A DNA stretch of 64,000 nt, taken from contig CAVWGP010000001.1 in NCBI GenBank assembly GCA_963754645.1, positions 310,001 through 374,000 on the forward strand, given 5' to 3'. The notes beneath the pieces were generated by a model that searched no databases, was not told the DNA's origin, and worked only from the letters and a program-made list of their open reading frames with translations. The DNA comes from CAVWGP01 sp963754645 (GTDB taxonomy: Bacteria; Pseudomonadota; Alphaproteobacteria; Bin65). A program made the translations under genes and the position numbers. Within the stretch, counting starts at the first letter, position 1; every line of letters begins with the position of its first letter. Below, in pieces: positions 1-6,773 of the stretch.

Positions 1-1905
1 GCGGTTCGCACCAAGGATGGACGGGTCAGCGGCGTTGCGACGCCGCTGGGCGAAATCCACGCGCAGATCGTCGTGTGTTGCGCGGGGCAGTGGACGCGCG
101 CCCTCGCGGCCAGCCTCGGCGTCGCCGTCCCGCTCGTCTCCGTGCAGCACCAATACATGATCACCGAGCCCTTCGGCGTGAAGCGCGACCTGCCGACACT
201 GCGCGACCCCGACCGGCTGATTTATTTCAAGGAGGAAGTCGGCGGCCTCGCAATGGGCGGCTACGAGCCCAATCCGAAATCCTGGGCCGATACCGGCATT
301 CCCGACGGCTTTCATTTCACGCTGCTGAATTCCGATTGGGATCATTTCGAGCCGATGATGAAGCAAGCGCTGGCCCGCGTGCCCAAGCTCGCCGATGCCG
401 GCATCAAGCAACTCATCAACGGCCCCGAGAGCTTCACGCCCGATGGAAACTGGATCATCGGCGAAGCGCCGGAGCTGGGCGGCTTCTATGTCGGCGCCGG
501 GTTCAACGCCTTCGGCATCGCATCGGCGGGCGGTGCCGGGCGGGCGCTGGCCGAGTGGATCGAGGCGGGCGAGCCGCCCTTCGACGTGTGGCCGGTGGAT
601 ATTCGCCGCTTCGGCCGGCCGCATCGCGATGTGCGCTGGGTGCGCAAGCGCACGCTCGAAGCCTATGCCAAGCACTACACCATGGCCTGGCCATTCGAGG
701 AGCATGCCAGCGGCCGGCCGGCGCGGGTCTCGCCGCTCTACTTGCGGCTCAAGGAACAGGGCGCCGTGTTCGGCGAGAAGCTCGGCTGGGAGCGGCCGAA
801 CTGGTTTGCGCCGCCGGGCATCGCGGCCAAGGACGTTTACACCTACGGACGGCAGAATTGGTTTACCCAGGTCGGCGAGGAGCATCGCGCCTGCCGCGAG
901 CGCGTGGCGTTGTTCGACGAAACCTCCTTCGCCAAATTCGAGCTGACCGGCCGCGACGCCGAGAACGTGCTTTCGTGGCTCTGCGCCAACGACGTCGCCA
1001 AGCCGCCCGGCAGCCTGGTCTACACCCAGATGCTCAACCGGCGCGGCGGCATCGAGTGCGATCTGACGGTGGCACGGCTCGCCGACAATGCCTTCTACCT
1101 CGTGACCGGCACCGGTTTCGCGACGCACGATTTTGCTTGGATCGCGCGCAATATTCCGCCGGGCGCCGACGCGCGCCTGAGCGACGTCACCTCGGCCTAT
1201 GCCGTGCTCGGCCTCATGGGGCCGCGAGCGCGCGACGTGCTGGGCGCCGCGACCGATGACGAACTTTCCGATGCCGCCTTCCCATTCGCCACTTGGCGGA
1301 CGCTGCGCATCGCCGGCGCCACGGTGCGCGCGCTGCGCATCACGTTCGTGGGCGAGCTGGGCTGGGAGCTGCACGTGCCAAGCGAATCGGCGCTCGCCGT
1401 TTACGATGCGCTCATGGCGGCGGGAGCCGCGCACGGCATTGTCAACGCCGGTTACCGCGCGATCGAGTCGCTGCGCCTCGAGAAGGGCTATCGCGTTTGG
1501 GCCGGCGAGCTCGGGCCGGACTATACGCCGCTCGAAGCCGGGCTGGGCTGGGCGGTGAAGCTCAAGACGCCGATCGCGTTTCTCGGCCGCGAAGCGATCG
1601 AGGCGCAGCGCAAATCGCCGCTCGCCAAGCGCCTCGCCTGCTTCACCGTCGATCCCGCCATTGTCCTGCTCGGCCGCGAGACCCTCTACCGCGACGGCGA
1701 GCGCGTCGGCTGGCTCGCTTCGGGCGGCTTCGGCTACACCGCCCAGCGCAGCATCGGTTTCGGCTATGTGCGCAACGCCATCGGCATCGATGACGAATTT
1801 CTCGTCTCCGGGCGCTACGAGTTGGAAGTCGCGGGCGATCTTGTGCCGGCGAAATTTCACCGGCGGGCGCTCTACGATCCCGATAGCCTGCGGGTGAAAT
1901 CGTAA
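1..1905 (+). CDS. FAD-dependent dehydrogenase with C-terminal GcvT domain (dimethylglycine/sarcosine dehydrogenase-like), 5' partial
   Basis: The reading frame is open from base 1, so the N-terminal Rossmann FAD domain lies outside the window and about 634 codons remain. What is visible is the end of the DAO-type FAD domain, with a FKEEVGGLAMGGYEP substrate-domain signature and a GAGFNAFGIASAGGAGRA segment near the FAD. The GcvT/aminomethyltransferase part follows, with NWFTQVGEEH and FVGELGWELHVPSE. Known members demethylate N-methylated glycines and pass the methylene group to tetrahydrofolate. The intact part aligns along its whole length with the disrupted paralogue at 6774-9225. It sits 71 bp upstream of a glutamine-synthetase-like gene, which suggests catabolism of an N-methylated or amino compound. 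The exact substrate cannot be read from the sequence. Confidence 0.9.
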   Translation, partial: AVRTKDGRVSGVATPLGEIHAQIVVCCAGQWTRALAASLGVAVPLVSVQHQYMITEPFGVKRDLPTLRDPDRLIYFKEEVGGLAMGGYEPNPKSWADTGIPDGFHFTLLNSDWDHFEPMMKQALARVPKLADAGIKQLINGPESFTPDGNWIIGEAPELGGFYVGAGFNAFGIASAGGAGRALAEWIEAGEPPFDVWPVDIRRFGRPHRDVRWVRKRTLEAYAKHYTMAWPFEEHASGRPARVSPLYLRLKEQGAVFGEKLGWERPNWFAPPGIAAKDVYTYGRQNWFTQVGEEHRACRERVALFDETSFAKFELTGRDAENVLSWLCANDVAKPPGSLVYTQMLNRRGGIECDLTVARLADNAFYLVTGTGFATHDFAWIARNIPPGADARLSDVTSAYAVLGLMGPRARDVLGAATDDELSDAAFPFATWRTLRIAGATVRALRITFVGELGWELHVPSESALAVYDALMAAGAAHGIVNAGYRAIESLRLEKGYRVWAGELGPDYTPLEAGLGWAVKLKTPIAFLGREAIEAQRKSPLAKRLACFTVDPAIVLLGRETLYRDGERVGWLASGGFGYTAQRSIGFGYVRNAIGIDDEFLVSGRYELEVAGDLVPAKFHRRALYDPDSLRVKS

Positions 1906-1976
1906 CCTGGCCTAGGCAAGCGCCGCGCGCTTCGCCTAACATCGCCGGCCAGCGACGCGCATACAAGGAAACGCGA

Positions 1977-3350
1977 ATGGAACCGCGCCAAGTCAAGACC
2001 GCCGAAGACGCGATCCGCATCGTGCGCGAGCGCGGCCTGACGCATGTCAAAGTCGGCGTGCACGACGCCGACGGCATCCTGCGCGGCAAATACCTGCACG
2101 TCGACAAGTTCACCTCGGCGCTTGAATCGAATTTCGGCTTTTGCGACGTTGTACTCGGCTGGGACTTGAACGACCAGCTCTACGACAATGTCACCTACAC
2201 GGGCTGGCACACCGCCTACCCCGACGCGCCGGCGCGCATCCTGCCCGACACTTGCCGCGAGCTGGCAACCGAGCCGGGCGGCCTGTTCTTTCTTTCGGAA
2301 TTCGCGCCGCCCGCCGACACGGTATGCCCGCGCGCGGCGCTGCGCCGCGTCGTCGAGCGCGCCAAGAAGCTCGGTTTCGAGCTGCGCTGCGGCTTCGAAT
2401 ACGAATTCTTCGTGTTCGACGAAACGCCGCATTCGATCCGCGAAAAGAACTACCGGAACCTGAAAACGATCTCGCCCGGCTTCTTCGGCTATTCGGTGCT
2501 GCGCAATTCGGTTTACGCCGAATGGTACAAGGACGTTTTGGCGCTCGGCGAGACGATGGATTTCAGCATCGAGGGCCTGCACACCGAGACCGGCGCCGGC
2601 GTGCTCGAAGCGGCACTGCGCGTTTCGAGCGGCGTCGAAGCCGCGGACAAGGCGGCGCTGTTCAAGACTTTCATCAAGGTGCTGGCGCAACGGCGCAACT
2701 GGCTCGCGAGCTTCATGGCCAAGTGGTCGAAGGACTGGCCGGGCTGCGGCGGCCATATCCATCTTTCGCTGTGGCGCACCGGGCGCAAGCCCGAGCCGGT
2801 GTTCCACGACGCCAAGGACAAGCACGGCATGAGCGACGTCATGCGCCATTTCGTGGCCGGGCAGCAGGCGCTGATGCCGGAACTGCTCGGCATGATCGCG
2901 CCGACGGTGAATTCCTACCGCCGGCTGATCCCGGGCTATTGGGCGCCGACATCGGCGACCTGGGGCATCGAGAACCGCACCACGGCGCTGCGCGTCATCC
3001 CCGGCTCGCCGAAATCGACGCGCGTGGAATTTCGCGTGGCGGCGGCGGACGCCAATCCCTATCTCGCGCTCGCCGCCGCCCTCGGCTCCGGCCTATGGGG
3101 CATCGAGAAGAAGCTCATGCCCAACGAGCCGGTCCGCGGCAACGCCTACGACCAGAAGCACGCCGAGAAGCTGGCGCTGCCGCGCACGCTGATGGACGCG
3201 GCGCATCGCCTGAAAAGCTCGCGCGCCGCGCGCGACCTGTTCGGCGACGCCTTCGTCGATCATTTCGCCGCCACCCGCGAATGGGAGGAGCGCGAATTCC
3301 GCAAACATGTTTCGGATTGGGAACTGGACCGCTACCTCGAGATCATCTAA
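1977..3350 (+). CDS. glutamine synthetase family protein (gamma-glutamyl-amine ligase type)
   Basis: The 457-residue product has the glutamine synthetase fold: an N-terminal beta-grasp part (about 15-110) and a catalytic part with the metal and glutamate signatures FEYEFF (near 139), GAGVLEAAL (near 205), GGHIHLSLW (near 258), NSYRRLIPGYWAP (near 311) and VEFRVAAADANPY (near 349). It is of the PuuA/GlnA-like type rather than a housekeeping GlnA, because the usual adenylylation-site tyrosine loop is not evident and it sits in a catabolic cluster. Such enzymes gamma-glutamylate amines such as putrescine, ethanolamine or methylamine using ATP. A good ribosome site (AAGGAA) lies 7 bases before the ATG. 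Its stop overlaps the next start (TAATG), so it is coupled to the aldehyde dehydrogenase, as in gamma-glutamylation pathways. The amine substrate is unknown. Confidence 0.9.
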   Translation: MEPRQVKTAEDAIRIVRERGLTHVKVGVHDADGILRGKYLHVDKFTSALESNFGFCDVVLGWDLNDQLYDNVTYTGWHTAYPDAPARILPDTCRELATEPGGLFFLSEFAPPADTVCPRAALRRVVERAKKLGFELRCGFEYEFFVFDETPHSIREKNYRNLKTISPGFFGYSVLRNSVYAEWYKDVLALGETMDFSIEGLHTETGAGVLEAALRVSSGVEAADKAALFKTFIKVLAQRRNWLASFMAKWSKDWPGCGGHIHLSLWRTGRKPEPVFHDAKDKHGMSDVMRHFVAGQQALMPELLGMIAPTVNSYRRLIPGYWAPTSATWGIENRTTALRVIPGSPKSTRVEFRVAAADANPYLALAAALGSGLWGIEKKLMPNEPVRGNAYDQKHAEKLALPRTLMDAAHRLKSSRAARDLFGDAFVDHFAATREWEEREFRKHVSDWELDRYLEII

Positions 3351-4738
3351 TGGCCGAGATCAAAACCGTTTCGCCGATCGACGGATCGATCGTCGCCACC
3401 CGCCGCCTTTCCACCTCGGCCGACATCATGGCGGCGGCGGCGAAAGCGCGCGCGGCGCAGCGCGAGTGGCGCAAGGTGCCGCCCGCCGAACGCGCGCGCC
3501 TGTGCACGCGCTTCGTCGAGGCGATGCTGGCGAAGAAGCCCGACATCGCCATCGAGCTTACCAAGCAGATGGGGCGGCCGATCCGCTATGCGCCGTTCGA
3601 GGTCGATCGCCTGGCCGAGCGGGCGCGCACGATGATCGGGTTGGCGCCCGAAGCGCTCGCCGATCTGGCGGCGGCGCCGCGTCAGGGTTTCACGCGCTTC
3701 ATCCGGCATGAGCCGCTCGGCGTCGTCTTCGTCGTGGCGCCGTGGAACTATCCCTATCTCACCGCCGTCAACGCCATCGTGCCGGCGATTCTCGCGGGCA
3801 ATGCGGTGCTGCTCAAGCATTCGAGTCAAACGCCGCTCGTCGCCGAGCGCTTCGCCGAAGGTTTCGCGGCGGCGGGCCTGCCCTCGGGCGTGTTCCAGGC
3901 GCTGCACATGTCGCACGCCGACAGCGAGGCGCTGATCGCGTCCGACGCGGTCGATTTCGTCGCCTTCACCGGCTCGGTCGAAGGCGGCCACGCGGTGCAA
4001 AAGGCGGCATCGGGCCGCTTCATCGCCACCGGCCTCGAACTCGGTGGCAAGGATCCGGCCTATGTCCGGCCCGATGCCGACATGGCGCACGCGGTGGAAA
4101 ATCTCGTCGATGGCAGCTTCTTCAATTCCGGGCAAAGCTGCTGCGGCATCGAGCGCATCTATGCGCACCAATCGGTGTACGACAAATTCGTCGCCGGCTT
4201 CGTCGATCTCACCTACCAATACGTGTTGGGCAATCCGCTCGACGAGAAAACCACGCTGGGCCCCATGGTACGTGCCGGCGCCGCCGAATTCGTGCGCGGC
4301 CAGATCGCGGACGCGGTGAAGCAAGGGGCGAAGGCGCTGATCGACCCCGCGCGTTTTCCAGCTAACAAGGCCGGCACGCCCTATCTGGCGCCGCAAGTTC
4401 TCGTCAATGTCGATCACTCGATGCGCGTCATGACCGAGGAAAGTTTCGGTCCCGTGATCGGCATCATGAAAGTATCGGGCGACGACGAAGCGATCCGGCT
4501 GATGAATGACAGCCGGTTCGGCCTGACCGCGGCGATTTGGACGAAGGATGAAAACGCCGCGCTCGCCATCGGCGACCGGGTCGAGACCGGGACCTGGTTC
4601 ATGAATCGCTGCGATTATCTCGATCCCGAACTGGCCTGGGTCGGCATCAAGAATTCGGGACGCGGCTGCACCTTGTCGAGGCTCGGCTTCGAACATCTGA
4701 CGCGGCCGAAATCCTTTCACCTCCGCACCGCCACCTGA
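3350..4738 (+). CDS. NAD(P)-dependent aldehyde dehydrogenase
   Basis: The 462-residue product is a full-length aldehyde dehydrogenase. It shows the cofactor-loop APWNYPY (near 129), the general-base glutamate in LELGGKDP (near 229), the catalytic cysteine in FFNSGQSCCG (near 263) and the EESFGPV motif (near 362). The ATG uses the last base of the upstream stop, giving a one-base overlap with the glutamine-synthetase-like gene. An iron-type alcohol dehydrogenase follows 11 bases later. The order ligase, aldehyde dehydrogenase, alcohol dehydrogenase suggests that an aldehyde released from a (possibly gamma-glutamylated) amine is oxidised to the acid. The closest families are succinate-semialdehyde and related semialdehyde dehydrogenases; substrate choice is inference only. 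Confidence 0.93.
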   Translation: MAEIKTVSPIDGSIVATRRLSTSADIMAAAAKARAAQREWRKVPPAERARLCTRFVEAMLAKKPDIAIELTKQMGRPIRYAPFEVDRLAERARTMIGLAPEALADLAAAPRQGFTRFIRHEPLGVVFVVAPWNYPYLTAVNAIVPAILAGNAVLLKHSSQTPLVAERFAEGFAAAGLPSGVFQALHMSHADSEALIASDAVDFVAFTGSVEGGHAVQKAASGRFIATGLELGGKDPAYVRPDADMAHAVENLVDGSFFNSGQSCCGIERIYAHQSVYDKFVAGFVDLTYQYVLGNPLDEKTTLGPMVRAGAAEFVRGQIADAVKQGAKALIDPARFPANKAGTPYLAPQVLVNVDHSMRVMTEESFGPVIGIMKVSGDDEAIRLMNDSRFGLTAAIWTKDENAALAIGDRVETGTWFMNRCDYLDPELAWVGIKNSGRGCTLSRLGFEHLTRPKSFHLRTAT

Positions 4739-4749
4739 GAGCGACCGAG

Positions 4750-5919
4750 ATGACCTCAATTCCGCTGCGCGGCAATTGGAATTACCCGACCGCGATCCGC
4801 TTCGGCGCCGGCCGCATCGGCGAGCTGCCCGATGTCTTGAAGGCGGCGAATATCGCCAAGCCGCTGCTCGTGACCGATCCCGGACTGGCGAAGCTGCCGA
4901 TGGTCGGCGCGGCGCTGGAGGCATGCCGCAAGGCCGGGCTCGGCATCGCGATGTTCAGCGACATCCGACCCAATCCGGTGGAGCGCAACGTCGAGGACGG
5001 ACTGAAAGTGCTGCGCGCCGGCAAGCATGACGGCGTCATCGCGTTCGGCGGCGGCAGCGCGCTCGACAGCGGCAAGGCCATCGCCTTCATGTCCGGACAA
5101 ACAAGGCCGATGTGGGATTTCGAGGACATTGGCGATTGGTGGACGCGCGCCAATCCCGCCGGCATCGCGCCGGTCGTCGCCGTGCCGACCACGGCGGGCA
5201 CCGGCTCCGAGACCGGCCGCGCCTCGGTCATCACCGACGAAGCCACGCACACGAAGAAGATCATCTTTCATCCGAGGATGATGCCGGTGACGGTGATTGC
5301 CGATCCCGAACTCACCGTCGGCCTGCCGCCGCATATCACGGCGGCGACGGGCATGGACGCCTTCGCCCATTGCCTCGAAGCCTATTGCGCGCCGTTCTAT
5401 CATCCCTATGCCGAGGGTATCGCGGTCGAGGGCATGCGCCTGGTGCGCGAGAATCTGCCGCGCGCCGTCGCCAATGGCGGCGATATCGCGGCCCGCGCCA
5501 ATATGCTGGCCGCCTCGCAAATGGGCTCGACCGCGTTCCAGAAAGGCCTCGGCGCGATTCATTCGCTGTCCCATCCGGTCGGCGCCGTGCTCGATACGCA
5601 TCACGGGCTCACCAACGCGGTGGTGATGCCCTATGTATTGGCCTTCAACCGCGCCGCCATCGACGGCAAGATCGCGCGCCTCGCGCGCTGGCTCGGCCTC
5701 GCCGATGCGAGCTTCGACGGCTTCATGAAATGGGTGCTCGAATTGCGCGCCACGATCAAGATTCCGCACACGCTGGGCGCGCTCGGCGTGAAGCCGGATC
5801 AGCTCGCGCGCTTCGCCGACATGGCTGCGGTCGATCCGACGGCGGGCGGCAATCCGGTCGCCGCCGGCGTGCCCGAGATGCGCAAGATGTACGAGGCCGC
5901 CTTGGCCGGCGCCCTCTGA
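4750..5919 (+). CDS. iron-containing alcohol dehydrogenase
   Basis: The 389-residue group III (Fe-dependent) alcohol dehydrogenase has the nucleotide-binding GGGSALDSGKAIAF (near 100), TTAGTGSETG (near 147) and metal-ligand histidines in MDAFAHCLEAY (near 203), GAIHSLSHPVGA and DTHHG (near 270-285). It is a two-domain enzyme of normal family length that interconverts an alcohol and an aldehyde with NAD(P). It is the last gene of the 1977-5919 operon and follows the aldehyde dehydrogenase by 11 bases, so it probably feeds aldehyde to that enzyme. Its stop codon is immediately followed, in the same frame, by the remnant of an ABC binding protein. Confidence 0.93.
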   Translation: MTSIPLRGNWNYPTAIRFGAGRIGELPDVLKAANIAKPLLVTDPGLAKLPMVGAALEACRKAGLGIAMFSDIRPNPVERNVEDGLKVLRAGKHDGVIAFGGGSALDSGKAIAFMSGQTRPMWDFEDIGDWWTRANPAGIAPVVAVPTTAGTGSETGRASVITDEATHTKKIIFHPRMMPVTVIADPELTVGLPPHITAATGMDAFAHCLEAYCAPFYHPYAEGIAVEGMRLVRENLPRAVANGGDIAARANMLAASQMGSTAFQKGLGAIHSLSHPVGAVLDTHHGLTNAVVMPYVLAFNRAAIDGKIARLARWLGLADASFDGFMKWVLELRATIKIPHTLGALGVKPDQLARFADMAAVDPTAGGNPVAAGVPEMRKMYEAALAGAL

Positions 5920-5931
5920 GCCGGCGCGCGC

Positions 5932-6057
5932 GACGGCGATCTGCCGATCGAGCAACCGACGACGCTGGAACTCATCGTCAATTTCAAGACCGCGGCGGCG
6001 ATCGGCGTGACAATCCCGCCGTCGGTCGCCGCCCGCGCCGATGAAATGATCGAATGA
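5932..6057 (+). pseudogene. C-terminal remnant of an ABC transporter substrate-binding protein (PF04392 type)
   Basis: Directly after the alcohol dehydrogenase stop, the same frame stays open to 6057 and encodes a tail with LPIEQPT, FKTAAAIGVTIPPS and ARADEMIE. This is the typical C-terminus of the large 'ABC transporter substrate-binding protein' family, compare LPVIQSTKIEFVINLKTAKA in the gene at 44089-45076. Only about 40 residues remain, with no start codon or ribosome site, and the rest of the roughly 330-residue protein is gone. This is best read as the scar of a deletion or rearrangement that placed the alcohol dehydrogenase next to the end of another gene. Confidence 0.75.
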
Positions 6058-6093
6058 CCGTGCCGGCTGCGGGGCGCAGAGCAAGTCGGCGTT

Positions 6094-6390
6094 TCAGGCA
6101 GCTGGCGAAATTTTCCGCACCCTGATCTTGCCCGATTGCGCGCGAATTCGCGCCAGCTCGTAATCCATCTGGAGCCCGAGCCAGGTTTCGGCGCTGCTGC
6201 CGAAGGCTTTCGACAGGCGAACCGCCATCTCGGGCGACACTCCGGACTTGCCGTTGAGCAGCTCGGAGAGCGCCTTGCGCGTGACGCCGAGGCCTCGCGC
6301 CGCGGCGGTCACAGTCAGTTTCAGGGGTTCGAGGCATTCCTGCCTGACGATCCGTCCCGGGTGCGGCGGGTTCTTCATCTGGACGCCCAT
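6094..6390 (-). CDS. higA: HigA-type antitoxin, XRE-family DNA-binding protein
   Basis: The 98-residue product opens with NPPHPGRIVRQECLEPLKL, the usual start of the HigA/VapI antidote family. A helix-turn-helix follows (about 25-62: TVTAAARGLGVTRKALSELL), then AVRLSKAFGSSAETWLGLQ. It should neutralise the adjacent HigB and repress their shared promoter. It is the second gene of the pair, starting 6 bases after the higB stop, which is the inverted toxin-first order typical of hig loci. A purine-rich AAAGAGA abuts the ATG; an internal ATG four codons later (MKNPPHP) is an alternative start. No other phage or plasmid gene lies nearby, so the pair appears to be a chromosomal insertion. Confidence 0.9.
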   Translation of the reverse strand: MGVQMKNPPHPGRIVRQECLEPLKLTVTAAARGLGVTRKALSELLNGKSGVSPEMAVRLSKAFGSSAETWLGLQMDYELARIRAQSGKIRVRKISPAA

Positions 6391-6396
6391 TCTCTT

Positions 6397-6675
6397 TCAG
6401 TGATAGTCCACCATATCAACGTCGAACACATGGCCGCCGTCAAAGCGGAAAACAATGCGCCAATTCGCACGCACCGTTACCGCCCAGAGCCCCTTGCGAT
6501 CGCCTTTCAGCGGATGCAGGACGAAGCCGGGCAGATGCATGTCGTTCGGCGTTTTCGCTCGGTTGAGCACGAATAGAATGTTTTCGACCTTGTCCAGCAG
6601 ATCCGGCCGGATGCCCTTTCGGTCGCCGTTGACGAACAGCTGTTTCAAGCCCTTATGTCGAATTTGCCGTATCAC
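6397..6675 (-). CDS. higB: HigB/RelE-family toxin (mRNA interferase)
   Basis: The 92-residue product matches the HigB (RelE/ParE superfamily) pattern from end to end: IRQIRHKGLKQLF at the start, LPGFVLHPLKGDRKGLWAV in the middle and the NWRIVFRF ... DVDMVDYH ending. Such toxins cut mRNA on the ribosome. The start is GTG (6673-6675), the only usable start in this frame before the conserved core. It lies just five bases after the -10 element of a strong promoter, so the transcript is probably leaderless or nearly so. The gene precedes higA by 6 bases and the two are clearly one operon. Confidence 0.9.
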   Translation of the reverse strand: MIRQIRHKGLKQLFVNGDRKGIRPDLLDKVENILFVLNRAKTPNDMHLPGFVLHPLKGDRKGLWAVTVRANWRIVFRFDGGHVFDVDMVDYH

Positions 6676-6680
6676 GGCCT

Positions 6681-6709
6681 TATATAACCTGCAACGTTTC
6701 AGGTGTCAA
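6681..6709 (-). promoter_or_regulatory. higBA promoter with operator palindrome in the spacer
   Basis: Reading leftwards there is a consensus -35 TTGACA (6704-6709), exactly 17 bases of spacer, and a -10 TATATA (6681-6686). The spacer is filled by an 18-base palindrome, ACCTGCAACGTTTCAGGT on the plus strand (6687-6704), in which 8 of 9 base pairs match. A HigA dimer bound there would block RNA polymerase, which fits autorepression. The expected transcription start falls on or within a base or two of the higB GTG. Confidence 0.75.
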
Positions 6710-6773
6710 TTCCAGCGGGGCGGATTCGGGTGATGGCCGGGGCACTGCGCCGCGCGCATAGGCTGAGGGACCG

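Noticed and set aside
3347..4924. Long minus-strand open frame across the aldehyde dehydrogenase gene
   Set aside because: It is the antisense of a clearly conserved gene, with arginine- and alanine-rich, motif-free translation. Such shadows are expected at this GC content.
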